From Channallabes apus (Eukaryota > Chordata > Actinopteri > Siluriformes > Clariidae), in contig CM060108.1 in NCBI GenBank assembly GCA_030522415.1, positions 53,174,452 through 53,238,451 of the forward strand: a stretch of DNA of 64,000 nt, written 5' to 3'. Each line of letters starts with the position of its first letter. Positions within the stretch are counted from its first letter, which is position 1. The position numbers and the translations under genes were made by a program. This document shows, piece after piece, positions 22,530 through 34,180 of the stretch. The notes beneath the pieces were generated by a model. The model was not told the origin of the DNA. It saw only the letters and a program-made list of their open reading frames with translations, and made no database searches.

Positions 22530-24132
22530 TTGTACCTTAGATAATGTAGCTCCAGCTAAAAGAAAAATTATTAGAGATAAGAAACTCGCTCCCTGGTATA
22601 ACGATCACACGCACACTTTAAAACAGACCGCTCGGAAATTAGAGCGTAAATGGCGTCAAACTAAATTGTTAGTATTTCAAATAGCATGGAAAGAGAGCAT
22701 CCTGAACTATAGGAAAGCTCTTAGTGTAGCTAGATCAACGTATCTCTCCACTCTTATAGAAGAAAATAAAAATAATCCTAGATTTTTATTTAATACCGTA
22801 GCCAAATTAACCAGAAATAAGACCACTACAGAAATCTCCACAACAACATCATGCAATAGTGAGGACTTCATGAACTTTTTTAATAATAAAATTGTAAATA
22901 TCAGGCATAAAATTGAGGCTTTGAAACCGAACAATGTAATTGATACAGATGTTAACCTAGCCATGTCAGATTCAAACCTAGAATACTTTACTCCTCTTGA
23001 AGAGAATTAACTAATTTCACTCATCTCTTCTGCAAATTCATCAACCTGTATATTAGATCCTATACCGACACATTTTCTTAAACAGATAGTACCAGTAATA
23101 ACAGAACCGCTGTTGAGAATAATTAATTCCTCACTCAGCATTGGTTATGTTCCAAAATCTTTTAAATTAGTAGTTATCAAACCAATAATTGAGAAACCTG
23201 ACCTCGACCCCTGTCAGCTGTCCAATTACAGGCCAATATCAAACCTCCCCTTTATCTCTAAGATTCTGGAACAGATAGTAGCGGAGCAGCTATGTTCATA
23301 TCTACATAGAATTGGCATACATGAACTGTATCAGTCAGGATTTAGGCCTCATCACAGCACAGAAACAGCACTCGTTAAAGTAGTAAATGACTTCCTATTG
23401 GCCTCTGATCAGGGTTGTGTAACTATGCTTGTATTACTCGACCTCAGTGCAGCTTTTGACACCATTGATCATGCTATTCTTCTTCACAGATTAGAAAATG
23501 TAGTAGGAATTAAGGGTACAGCCCTCTCCTGGCTCAGATCCTATTTGACCGATCGTTATCAGTATGTAGACTTAAATGGTGATTATTCTGCATGTTCTCT
23601 AGTGGAGTTTGGCGTTCCGCAGGGTTCAGTTTTAGGCCCACTGCTTTTCTCCCTTTACATGCTTCCTCTGGGCAACATAATCCGTAAGCATGGTATTAGT
23701 TTTCATTGTTATGCTGACGACACACAGCTATACGTCAACAAAACCTGATGAGAAAAACCATCTTACTAAAGTTGAGCAATGTGTGCAGGACATAAGAAAT
23801 TGGATGCTAATTAACTTGCTTCTGCTTAATCCGGATGAGACAGAAGTTCTAGTCATAGGACCGCATACAGCTAGAAGTAAAATCTTAGATCACACCGTAA
23901 CTTTAGATGGCCTTTCTGTTCCATCAAGTGCAACAGTAAAAGACCTCGGCGTGATTATAGATTCCAGCCTTTCATTTGAAGCTCATGTAGATAATATCAC
24001 CAGGATAGCATTCTTTCACCTCAGAAATATCGCCAAAATAAGAAATATATTGTCGCTAAACGATGCAGAAAAACTAGTTCATGCTTTTATCACCTCTAGG
24101 TTGGACTATTGTAATGCCTTACTGTCTGGTAT
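22530..24132 (+). pseudogene. L2 reverse transcriptase (frameshifted)
   Basis: The linker is open at 22666-23010. The main frame 23113-23748 holds [66 protein letters not shown] and the catalytic [11 protein letters not shown] stop near 23008 and a frameshift at about 23745 (KT stop, then [13 protein letters not shown] in another frame) disable it. It continues to [12 protein letters not shown] at 24129, where the nested L2 begins. Confidence 0.85.
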
Positions 24133-24770
24133 ACACCTATACCGAATGGCAACTACGCTAATTCTCCCCATCTGTTCTGTATTTCTCTACCCATCCCGAG
24201 GCATCGGGAGATTTTGCCAGCTTCAGTAGACAAAGGCCGACCCTGCGAGGTTCCTGAGGCACCCAGAGAAGGACCAGCTCCAACTGGATTCAGCTTTATG
24301 ATGGTTGGAGCTACACATGCTGCTCCTGTGCTTCCAGTGATCCAGACCTCATCTGCCCTCTGCACCTACTGACTCGTCCCTATGCTGAACTGGTCTTCAT
24401 GACCATTTAAATAATTTCTGTCATATTGATTTTTCACCTGCACAACACAAGATGTTATATCATTTCTATCTGTTATCGCCCAAATGAGGATGGGTTCCCT
24501 GTTGAGTCTGGTTCCTCTCAAGGTTTCTTCCTAATGCCATCTCAGGGAGTTTTTCCTTGCCACCGTCGCCGTCACCCTTGGCTTGCTCATCAGAGACATT
24601 TCATTCATTCATCTCATTATTATCTGCACATTTTTCTCACACATCCACAATTCCAATTATTTTCTTTTCTATAATTATTATTATTATTTGTTTTTATTTA
24701 TTTATTTTCTATTATAATTTTATTTATTTACTTATTACTTTATATATAATTATTCTATATATATATATAT

Positions 24771-24802
<32 letters not shown>

Positions 24803-24899
24803 GTTAAATTAAATTTCTTAAATTTTTGTGAAGCTGCTTTGAGACAATGACCATTGTTAAAAGCGCTATATAAATAAAATTGAATTGAATTGAATTGAA
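24133..24899 (+). mobile_element. 5'-truncated L2 3' end nested in the L2
   Basis: Starts at ATACACCTATACCGAATGGC, the 3'-UTR of the other L2 subfamily (compare 40935 onward), and ends with the T-tract, GCGCTATATAAATAAAATTG and (AATTG)n. The host L2 resumes with GGTTGTTCTGTTAGGTGCAT, as seen uninterrupted at about 47855. No coding sequence. Confidence 0.8.
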
Positions 24900-25281
24900 T
24901 TGGTTGTTCTGTTAGGTGCATAAACAAGCTTCAGCTAGTGAGCACATCACCCCTATCCTATCTTCACTACATTGGCTCCCTGTGAAATTTCGCATTGATT
25001 TTAAAATTCTACTCTTGACATATAAAGCATTAAATGGTCTCACGCCGCAGTATCTGAGCGAACTGCTAGTGTCTTACGATCCGCCACGCCTACTTCGGTC
25101 AAAGGATGCAGGCTGCTTGTCAGTACCACGTATTATGAAAACTACAGCTGGGGGCAGAGCTTTTTCTTACAAAGCCCCAAAATTATGGAATAGTCTTCCA
25201 AATAGTGTTCGGGACTCAGACACAGTCTCAGTGCTTAAGTCTAGGCTCAAAACCTATTTATTTAGCCAAGCATTTTTATAA
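24900..25281 (+). pseudogene. L2 ORF2 C-terminus
   Basis: Encodes [20 protein letters not shown] through [11 protein letters not shown]. Compared with 47880-47945, about 45 bases are deleted between two CTAG-containing repeats near 24935, removing the [13 protein letters not shown] stretch. Confidence 0.75.
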
Positions 25282-26275
25282 ATAGATTTGCCATAGGTAA
25301 AGGAGCAGATCTGGGGGACTCATGGATGTAGAGTATTATGGTGAACTGGTATGTTTAGATGCTGTCTTCCTCACTCTCATTTGATCACTCAGGTTTGTTG
25401 ACGGTGAGGTGATTGTTTGCTTTACATCTCAGGGAGCCCTCATGTTTGTGTTTCCTTCTGGCTCTCCCTTTTAGTTATGCTGTCATAGTTAGTCCTGCCG
25501 GAGTCCCTGCTTGCACTCTACAGTAAATATACATTCACATTATACATTGTGACTGTGACCATACCTAATTGCCATCTCTCCTCTTCTTCTCTTTCTCCCC
25601 CTCTTTCTCTTTCCTCTCTCCCCCTGTCTCCCCCTTTCACTCTTTCTCTCTCTCTCTCTGTCGAGCTACACATGTCATTCCTGAGCTGCCAGTGATCCAG
25701 ACTCCCTCTGCCCTCCGGACCTGTCTGATCCATCCTGGTGCCCCGTTTCTGGTTGGAGGTCTCTTCGCATGGATGCCCTGTGTTTCTCTTTGGGATGTGT
25801 CTGGTGTCTGGGGATGATTCTATCTACTTAGAAGATGGTTCTGGCCTCGACTGGTGTTGTCAGCTGTTTCTCTGAGGACTTGACAATTCGATAGTTCAGG
25901 ACTGGAACTTTCTACAAGTCTATCTGAGTCTCCAATAACTACTGGGCTCCATTTTAACATCAATTAACATCAACTATTATAGCTGAACCTAACACTTAAC
26001 ACTGTATAGATGCAGATCATTTCCTGCTATCTGTTTCACCCAGATGAGGATGGGTTCCCTGTTGAGTCTGGTTCCTCTCAAGGTTTCTTCCTATTACCAT
26101 CTCAGGGAGTTTTTCCTTGCCACTGTCGCCCTCGGGCTTGCTCACCAGGGACTATCTGAACACTTTGATTCATACACATTCACATTCCATACAAACTTAA
26201 ATAATTCTTTTGATTGTGTAAAGCTGTTTTGAGACAATGTCAATTGTTAAAAGCGCTATACAAATAAAATTGAAT

Positions 26276-27062
26276 TGGATGGAGAGAACAATAGGAATCA
26301 GTTATTGGTGGTCTAGTCATGTTGAACAAACCCCAAATGTAATGTACAGATTTAATACAGACACACTAAAATATTTCACTGTCCTGAAATTTTGATTTCT
26401 CGGCAAAACTCTACTATAAATAATCTAATCGTCACCACTTCCCATATTGTTTAGTCTCATTGTCAGCAAAACTTACATTTCTTCATTTAGAAATTCTGCC
26501 CATGTTCCTCCTCTGCTGCAAACTGGAGACTCTTTATACACACAACCTCTAAACTTCACATATAAGAAATAGAGAAGTGTATGCGAGTAACTAAATGAAT
26601 TTTTAGAATGTGGTACAGTGTTTTCTACAAAGAACTTTATCTTGTTTGTAAAAAGCACCAGGCTGATTTATTTCTTGAGCTTTCAAAGACACCACTGATT
26701 CATTTAGTGTATAGTTTTAAGCAGATATTCTCAGCATTTATACAGTATGTCCAAAAAGTTGCTTGGTTTGACTAAATCTCAATGTATTATATTATATGAG
26801 ATTAGATTAGCGTGACCTGCATTTACAATGAGCAGAGTACAAAGCCAACATTCACGTAGTTTTCCAAATACAATACATCTAAACACATGTGCTAAACAGG
26901 AAGTCACATCGAGTGTAAAGTGCAAACAGACAGACAGTTTAAAAGAAGGGCAAATACGTGATAGTTATATAAACAAACCCTTGTTCATTTTGAATCTTTG
27001 CTTATAACCCTTGATCGACTGCACTAATAAATTACAGTAAGCAGTTACGCAGTTAGCTTGGT

Positions 27063-27093
<31 letters not shown>

Positions 27094-27250
27094 ACTGTAT
27101 ATCTCTATTTTGGAATTTCATGGTTCTATGCATTATGTTGTCATAAAATGTAATCTGATCTCCATCTTACTGTAAATTAACATTATGGATAAATATAATG
27201 TGCCTGAAATAATAACACAAAAAAATATCATTCTGATTTTAGAAATTCAC
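26276..27250. other. Intergenic, nothing recognised
   Basis: Contains a CT microsatellite at 27061-27088. No gene or known repeat end. Confidence 0.4.
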
Positions 27251-27810
27251 CAGTCTACAGTACAGGCAAATGGAGACACACTGGGACTGTGGGTCAAAAT
27301 GACCCAAAGAGCACAAAATGACTCATCAATGAGGTAAACAAACAATCCTGAATGACAGCCAAAGATTTGAAGGCATCATTGAAACTGGCTAACACCTGTA
27401 TTCATGAGGCTACAGTATGTAAAACATTGAACAAGTAGGGTTATGGTTAGGAAGGAAGTTGCTGCAGGCCTAGATCTTAGATGAAACTAAGATTCTTAGA
27501 TTGAACTCTTTGGAAAGAACACACAGCACCAGATTAGGGATAAAACATGCACTTCATATCATCCCAAACATAAAGTATGGTGGAGGAAGCATCATGATTT
27601 GCATGGCCAGGTTGCAGTCACAGAGGAGAAGATAAATTCCCAAGCATATCAAAAAAATCTTCAGGATAATATGAGAATGTCTGTACATCAGCTGAAACTC
27701 TGTTGAAATCCACCTGGTTGAGGTTGTGGGGTGTAAACTATATCAATATCAATTCCAATTCTAATGGTTCACTCACTTTTTCCACTAATTTTGAATGTTG
27801 AATGATGAGT
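27251..27810 (+). pseudogene. Heavily decayed Tc1-like transposase relic
   Basis: Scattered matches to Tc1 layout: ATGACAGCCAAAGATTTGAA, AAAGTATGGTGGAGGAAGC and CATCATGATTTGCATGG correspond to the region between the first and second catalytic Asp. Multiple stops; ends undefined. Confidence 0.5.
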
Positions 27811-27850
27811 GGGTTCAGTAAAGAAATTTTGTGTTATTATGTTGCTCACA

Positions 27851-28229
27851 AGGGCGGCGCGGTGGTGTAGTGGTTAGCACTGTCGCCTTGCACCTCCAGG
27901 GTCTGGGTTCGATTCCCCGGCCAGGCTCGATTCCCGTCTCTGTGTGCATGGAGTTTGCATGTTCTCCCCGTGCTTGGTGGGTTTCCTCCGGGTACTCCGG
28001 TTTCCTCCCACAGTCCAAAGATATGCAGGTTAGGCTAATTGGCGTTCCTAAATTGCCCATAGTGTGTGATTGGGTGTGTGAGTGTGTGTATGTGTGTGTG
28101 CCCTGCGATGGATTGGCACCCTGTCCAGGGTGTACCCCGCCTAGTGCCCGAAGTCTCCTGGGATAGGCTCCAGGCCCCCGCGACCCTGAATAGAGGATAA
28201 AGCGGTATAGAAGATGAATGAATGAATGA
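27851..28229 (+). mobile_element. Full-length V-SINE with 12-bp TSD
   Basis: Reads from GGGCGGCGCGGTGGTGTAGT (A box) and GGTTCGATTCC (B box), through the conserved V domain (GTTTCCTCCGGGTACTCCGG), to the LINE-like 3' part and a (TGAA)n tail. Flanked by ATGTTGCTCACA at 27839-27850 and 28230-28241. tRNA-derived, Pol III-type promoter; mobilised in trans by a LINE. Confidence 0.9.
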
Positions 28230-28244
28230 ATGTTGCTCACATTA

Positions 28245-28560
28245 TATTTGTCAATACTCTTGACTTAGATGATCAGATCAGATCACATTTTATGACAAAT
28301 TAATGCAGAAAGCAATAAAATTCAAAAGGTTTGCATTCTTGCCACTGTATATATATTCTTTGATGATTTTTATTTTATTTAAATTTATTTCTACATTGTA
28401 ATACAGTGTTTTCCTAACATGGTCTGCACGAGAGAGTTTTATCATGGTGCTTGATGGGTTTTGCAAATGCATTTGACAATACAGTTTTTGCAAGAACTAT
28501 TCCAGAGCAGCCGACCTTCATGTCTTAAAATAACAACTGATAGTTGTTGTCATTGTTTTT
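28245..28560 (-). mobile_element. Tc1-like terminal fragments
   Basis: 28255-28350 matches the transposon end also seen at 59420-59530 (ATATTTGTCAATACTCTTGA and AATTAATGCAGAAA). 28395-28560 antisense resembles the relic at 53340-53450 (GCATTTGCAAAACCCATCAA). No ORF. Confidence 0.5.
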
Positions 28561-29383
28561 GTTTTTATTTATTTACCAAATGCCATTCTTAATCTATCTA
28601 TCTAAAGGTGAGCCTGTCCAGTCTGATCCACAATTGCTGCAAAATGTCAATTCTGACAGTAATAGAAAGGCACCAGAACTCACCGTACACCACAATCTAT
28701 TGCACATACAGTAGGGGCCAGCAGGCAAAGAGCTCAAGACTCCTTATCCGGACAAACAAATCGGATCCATGGAGGCCCTTCCTCTCAACCCAGCACTAAT
28801 ACGACATCCCACAGCACACTTCCAGAAGCCCCATGAAGCCCCAGAGCTGCCATGGTGGATCAAAGAACTGAACTGAGGAAGGATGCCCAAGTAAAAAAAA
28901 AGTATGCTAAGTATATTAAATCCTAGCGTGCCAAAGCATACTTAAATGTACTTGCTCCAGACTAATGACTAGTATACTTGAAGTTTGCCATGTTGGAACA
29001 ACTAATTTTGTACTAAGTGTATTTAAGTTGTAATTAAATTGTACAAAAGCACAATTTTAAGTGTATTAAGTATACTTTTGTGTGCTAAAGTGGAACAACT
29101 TTAAGTATACTTTAGTACACTTAAAGTATATGACTGTGTGTGTACTAACGTACATATCTGACAGTAATTAATACAATTTAAGTATATATTTAATGTATTA
29201 TAAGTACATTACAGCTATTTTTACTGTATTACAAATACATGATTAATGTACTATGAGTATATTCTTATTGCAGCAGTAGCTGTTATACTTCTGGCCAATT
29301 ACAAATACTAAAAAAAGTACACTTTGTGGTTAATACAAATAGACTTTATTGTATCATACAGTACACACAAGCTTCTATAATAC

Positions 29384-29732
29384 TGTAGCGTTTTTCGACG
29401 CTAGCAGGGAACTTGGAGGACGAGTGAGTTTGGTGGCTACACAATGTAATGACTGGGGTTTAGTTTACTTAACCAGCGCGCGTGCGCACACACACACACA
29501 CACACACATACATACATACATACATACATACATACATACACCTATTTAACTATTAGCTGGAACTGGAGAACGGTTGCAGAATGCAGCACATACACACATA
29601 GAGATAGCACACATGTACACATACTCAAACTTGGCCGAAGCCACTAACCTAAACACACGTCCCAAACAGGGTGAACACAAAAAGAACACCTGCCGCAAGG
29701 CACGACGGTCGCAAACCGCAGCCCCGCCCACA
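29384..29732. mobile_element. Possible solo LTR with 4-bp TSD
   Basis: Begins TGTAGCGTTTTTCGACGC and ends GCCCCGCCCACA, flanked by ATAC (29380-29383, 29733-29736). Alternatively the 9-bp repeat AATACTGTA at 29377-29385 and 29732-29740 would mark a different insertion type. A CA/CATA microsatellite lies inside at about 29488-29540. Confidence 0.4.
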
Positions 29733-29961
29733 ATACTGTACTGCAAATGTGTTACCAGTACATTAAGTTTTTAAGATATGCTAAATGTATTTTCTACACT
29801 ATGACATGTTTTTGAAAAGCATTACATCAGTAATTATGAGGCAGACTTTATTAATGAATTCAACAGATTTAATTTGCACAAGGTTACAAAAAAGCACTAC
29901 TATAGTTTATTTGTGCTCAACAAAAGTCAGGTTGTCTCACAAACACACAAACTAAAATATA

Positions 29962-30409
29962 AACTGGTGTGTGAACACAGACAGACATTAGTATTAGAAT
30001 CTACAGGTACAGTATTAGTTTAAACCTGGTGTGTGAACACAGACAGACATTAGTATTAGAATCTACAGGTACAGTATTAGTTTAAACCTGGTGTGTGAAC
30101 ACAGACAGACATTAGTATTAGAATCTACAGGTACAGTATTAGTTTAAACCTGGTGTGTGAACACAGACAGACATTAGTATTAGAATCTACAGGTACAGTA
30201 TTAGTTTAAACCTGGTGTGTGAACACAGACAGACATTAGTATTAGAATCTACAGGTACAGTATTAGTTTAAACCTGGTGTGTGAACACAGACAGACATTA
30301 GTATTAGAATCTACAGGTACAGTATTAGTTTAAACCTGGTGTGTGAACACAGACAGACATTAGTATTAGACTCTACAGGTACAGTATTAGTTTAAACCTG
30401 GTGTGTTGA
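29962..30409. repeat. Minisatellite, 62-bp unit, seven copies plus a partial
   Basis: Unit starts CTGGTGTGTGAACACAGAC and ends GTATTAGTTTAAAC. Unit starts are at 29964, 30026, 30088, 30150, 30212, 30274 and 30336, with a partial at 30398. Copies are almost identical; the only changes seen are at the first junction and one base in the last full unit (GACTCTACAGG for GAATCTACAGG). Confidence 0.95.
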
Positions 30410-30589
30410 TTCTGTTACACAGAGACTGAAAACAGGCGGAGAGCTACAGAGCCATTATACCACAAGCAAAGTACACAACACATTAACAACAACACATTAG
30501 ACAATACATTCTATAGATTAAAGTATGTACTTAATTTAAAACCATTAAATTTACCTTATGCCGATGAAAATAAAATAATAACGATACGA

Positions 30590-30800
30590 ACTAACGCACG
30601 CGATGATGCAGCTTCAGCCGTTAATTCAAACTAGAAGTGGAGAACTGGGGAGCCAATCAGAGAACGGACAGTCCGAATCTGCCCGCCTCCAGCCTCTGAT
30701 TGGCTGGTGGGGCGCTGTCTAGTCTCCGGTTGGCTGGAATAGTTGCAGAGTTTACAACGCTGCTGCAGTTTGTGTGTCGCTTTATGACAGTGAGCGGACA
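30590..30800. promoter_or_regulatory. GC-rich segment with three CCAAT-type boxes
   Basis: Contains AGCCAATCAG (about 30651), GATTGGCTGG (about 30698) and GGTTGGCTGG (about 30727) within 90 bases, in otherwise AT-rich DNA. Such clusters are typical of NF-Y promoters. No downstream ORF with family resemblance was found, so a promoter role is only inferred. Confidence 0.35.
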
Positions 30801-31322
30801 GAAGAGTGAGAGAGTAAAAACATAAATTATCTTGAATGGCAAAAGTGATTTTGAGCGCAGGAACGAGTTTGAGATCGCAAGAGAGTAGTGCACTACATAT
30901 ATGTACATATTAATAAGTACATTTACATTTAACTGATAATATACTGAGACTATCGTATATTAAAATTTGTATTCTAATATATACTTTCTGTACATTTGTA
31001 CAATGATTATTTCGAGCATATTTTTAAAAAAATATACCAAAAATATATTGAAAAACAAGTTTAAATAAGTATACTTTGGAAATTAGACCAGCCTTTCACT
31101 TAAAGTATATTTTCCAATAATATATCTTTGGAACGTGTACTATAATACAATTATTTTTAAGTATATTTAAAGTTTAATTCCAAAATTTGGTAAAAGCATG
31201 ATGTTAGTATACTTTTTATATATTAACTGATGGTACAACTTTTTGTTAGTATATTTGCTAATGTATTATCGAGGATTTCAATATATTTGTAATACACTAA
31301 AGTGTATTTTTTTTTCACTGGG

Positions 31323-32540
31323 GTGTAAATGAAGTACTGTATGCTGTCCCAGTCAGCATGGAGCAGAGACTAAATGGCCCCTAAATGGGCCTCTTAGTTC
31401 CCCTTAGTTTTCCGGTGGTAAATGCAAACAAAAAAGAAACACTACAGGATACAGACTTCCTACAGAATGATGCACTTCCTCTTGGTTAGTGGTTAAAGTT
31501 TGGAGAAGAACCATACTGTATGTGTGTGTCAGGGGTGTACATACAGTACTTTTATAGTATACATAGCCATATAATATATGTGATTCTGTATATAATGGTG
31601 ATATTTGTTACATTCTAAATATGTCCATGAATGAATGCTAAATCTAATTTAAATATACACTTCAGAACTTCTGGTTCATTCCTGTAATATATACGGACTA
31701 AATAGTGTTTTAAAAGGGAGACTTTATTTGTTCATAATTTCTAATACAAAATGACCATCATGTAATGATTCCTGATGTTGGTGTTTCTTAGGGGTCGTGT
31801 TCTTGTTGATGGAGAACCTTTGTTAGTTGTTTTAGTAAAATGAGGTTTGGAGCATGATAGGAGGTGAGTGTAACTGCTGTGGCTTGTGAAGAGCAGTATT
31901 GCTGCATGACCACAATATTGGAAAATTAGTGTGTGTGGGTGGCTGGATACAGTATGTGTTTAATCTTCTGACACAAGTTCTATTTCACCTACTATCATTT
32001 AGTTGTACTTCCATGTATAATATGCCTAATGAAAATCTAGAGTGCTGACCATAATTATCACATGATCTTTATTCATTCAAAACCTATGGTTTTCATAGAA
32101 CAAAATTAAACATAATTCAAATAAAAAACTAAAAATGCTGTAGAGTTTTCCTGCAGACTGAAGCAGGATGTTATTATTCATGAGTACCAAGTAAAGTTGG
32201 AGTAGGGTGGTTAAGATGACCTTAAAATAACTTCTAATCTGATAATATGAATGTAAACTGTTATTTTTCTTTTGGACTTCTGGTGCTACTTGGACACGTC
32301 ATCAGTGAAGAACTCACTGGTCATAGGGTGTTTCGGGTCTTTAATCTTCATACACCCTCGCCCGGGCGACCTACGGGGGATTGAAATAATAATCTAAAAA
32401 ATGTTCTAGAAATATTTAGCATAGGTAATAATAATAATTGGAAGAAGACCCCTGAAAGAAGAAGAGTAAGAGGGAAAAAAGAACCATCATCCCTGACTTA
32501 GCAATCAGGTAAAGTGTAAAATGTTAATTACATGAACATT
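31323..32540. other. 3' flank of cyp8b1 copy 2
   Basis: 31323-31950 unassigned. 31960-32250 aligns in patches with 600-800 (TTTAATCTTCT, GAAAATCTAGAGTG). About 32277-32385 is an insertion absent from copy 1, with a short GC-rich motif CGCCCGGGCGACCTACGGG. Confidence 0.5.
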
Positions 32541-34082
32541 TTAAAACCTTAGTCTATATCTGAATGGGATGTCACGTGTTGGCTGCATCGTCCCAAATCC
32601 CCAACGCCTCACATCAATATCTGGGATCTCTTCATCTGGGTTTTTCAACTCAAAGTCAAAATATGTAAGCATGAGGAAGATGAACTGCTTGAGCTCGTTG
32701 ACTGCGAAGAACCTCCCGGGACACATGCTGATCCCGGCACCCCACGGCATGTTGTAGTACTTCAGTTTTTTTCCTCCCTTGTAGAATTCGGTCTTTTTCC
32801 CATCTTCAGGTGTGAGGAAGCGGTTGTATTTAAAGGTATGTGGATCAGGGTGCACCTCCGGGTCAATCTGGACAGCAGTGTAAGGGAAGAGGGACACACG
32901 GTCACCTTTGCGGACCTTGTATTCTTGCCCGTTGTCCATTTTCAGGGTCATGTCTTCCATCACAGCTCGTGTGAGCATGGGTGCAGCAGTCATGCGCAGG
33001 CTCTCATCTACAGCACTGTCCAGAACCGGGGTTTTCAGCAGCATGTCTCTGGTCAGGTTAATCAGTGGACCACCACGCCTCACCTCCTGTCCGGTTTCAT
33101 GCAGGACCTCATCGACCTCGTTTTTCACAGCCTCCATGGCTTCTGGGTGCTTCATGAGGAACAGGAGAAGCCAGAATGATGCAGGACCCGTGTTACCCTG
33201 GGACGCCCACAGGAGCAAGAACATGTATCTGTCCAGCATGGATTCGGGCACTCCCTGCTCAGCACGCACATGATGAGATTCAGACACCCAGTCATTTATG
33301 TTCTCTTTGGTCTTTATCTTCTCCACAGCAAGGATCTTCCAGAAAAGTCTTTTCAGCCTTTCTGCTTCCATTTTCTCAGATGGTCCCAGAACTCCATATG
33401 CCAGCTTTGGGAAAAGTTGATCATATTTACGGAACTCATAAAAGAGCTCATTTGATTCCTTTCGGTCGACCTCCTTTGCTTCATCCACACTTTCTGAAGT
33501 ATTTGCCACTTCATTTCCAAAAAGTGCCAGATATCCAGCACGGAACACTATGTTGTAACAATAAATGAAAAGCCCGTCCTCGTTCCACAGCCTATCACCA
33601 TTATCATCTCCAGACCCAATATTGTGCAACATGAGGTTCTGCAGATTGTTCATCATTGATTGAGTTAACACCACCAGGCCCTCACCCATCAAATGCTTGT
33701 TGCTGGAAGCCTGAATGAGCTTGTGATCTCCTTCTATGGGATGGTAGCCAAAAACTCGCCTGACCAGGAGCCGGGCAAACTTATTAAAGTCCAGTTTGTT
33801 CCGGGCCTCTTTAACCACCGAGCCAAAAGAATGGGGGTCCATGATGAAGGTGAAGTAAAACCCTGCTAGCTGCACAGTGAAAATATCCCCGTGCTTTTTT
33901 CTCATCCTCTCCAGAAACTTTGCAGTGTCCCTCCTGAACTCCAGAACATGTCCCAGCCATGGGAGAAGACCTTTATCCAGAGGAGGTTCTCCAGACTTTC
34001 GTCGGCGAAAGGCTCCAAGAATGTAAAGTCCTCCAAGCAGAGAGATAAGTAAAGCAAGTAGAATTTGCAGCAGAACGCTCAT
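32541..34082 (-). CDS. cyp8b1: Sterol 12-alpha-hydroxylase, cytochrome P450 family 8B (tandem copy 2)
   Basis: Intact single-exon P450, 513 residues, same start and stop position as copy 1. All signature elements are present: membrane anchor (3-25), I-helix text LLLWASQGNTGPASFW, K-helix ExxR (E360, R363), and heme loop PWGAGISMCPGRF with Cys 454. I count about 42 differences from copy 1. They cluster at residues 94-121 (distal to the anchor, around the B-C region), 159-170, and the I-helix and its approach (270-311), with few in the C-terminal third after 425. Substitutions such as Val-to-Ala and Ser-to-Gly in the I-helix lie near where P450 substrate pockets form, so substrate preference could differ. 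Microsomal sterol 12-alpha-hydroxylation in bile-acid synthesis is inferred from family. A (CTTT)n/(CT)n tract sits just upstream of the ATG in what should be the 5'-UTR. Confidence 0.95.
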   Translation of the reverse strand: MSVLLQILLALLISLLGGLYILGAFRRRKSGEPPLDKGLLPWLGHVLEFRRDTAKFLERMRKKHGDIFTVQLAGFYFTFIMDPHSFGSVVKEARNKLDFNKFARLLVRRVFGYHPIEGDHKLIQASSNKHLMGEGLVVLTQSMMNNLQNLMLHNIGSGDDNGDRLWNEDGLFIYCYNIVFRAGYLALFGNEVANTSESVDEAKEVDRKESNELFYEFRKYDQLFPKLAYGVLGPSEKMEAERLKRLFWKILAVEKIKTKENINDWVSESHHVRAEQGVPESMLDRYMFLLLWASQGNTGPASFWLLLFLMKHPEAMEAVKNEVDEVLHETGQEVRRGGPLINLTRDMLLKTPVLDSAVDESLRMTAAPMLTRAVMEDMTLKMDNGQEYKVRKGDRVSLFPYTAVQIDPEVHPDPHTFKYNRFLTPEDGKKTEFYKGGKKLKYYNMPWGAGISMCPGRFFAVNELKQFIFLMLTYFDFELKNPDEEIPDIDVRRWGFGTMQPTRDIPFRYRLRF

Positions 34083-34098
34083 GGTGTTTAAATTTAAC

Positions 34099-34100
34099 TC

Positions 34101-34170
<70 letters not shown>

Positions 34171-34180
34171 TGTTCTCTCT
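34099..34180. repeat. CTTT/CT microsatellite in cyp8b1 copy 2 leader
   Basis: About thirteen CTTT units then a CT run, starting 17 bases from the ATG. Copy 1 has only a short TC tract at the same place. Confidence 0.9.

Larger units (their letters stand above)
20021..26275 (+). mobile_element. L2-type LINE, nearly complete ORF2, with two interruptions
   Basis: Order: endonuclease (20021-20570), foreign 1.9-kb segment (20571-22455), linker and reverse transcriptase (22456-24132), nested L2 3' end (24133-24899), ORF2 C-terminus (24900-25281, ending [13 protein letters not shown]), then 3'-UTR to TGTTAAAAGCGCTATACAAATAAAATTGAATTG at about 26275. The ORF1 half is missing. Closely related to 46918..49282, with near-identical protein text, so the subfamily is young. 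Confidence 0.8.
28886..31322. mobile_element. 2.4-kb terminal-inverted-repeat element rich in AAGTATACTT
   Basis: The left end CCCAAGTAAAAAAAAAGTAT pairs imperfectly with the right end read on the minus strand, CCCCAGTGAAAAAAAAATAC. Both arms (28890-29340 and 30900-31320) are built of AGTATACTTTAAGTATA-like text. The middle holds a probable solo LTR, a minisatellite and a GC-rich, CCAAT-bearing segment. No transposase seen and no clear target duplication, so superfamily unknown. Confidence 0.55.

Noticed and set aside
33353..33541. Small ORFs on either strand within cyp8b1 copy 2 (also in copy 1)
   Set aside because: Out-of-frame shadows of the P450 gene.
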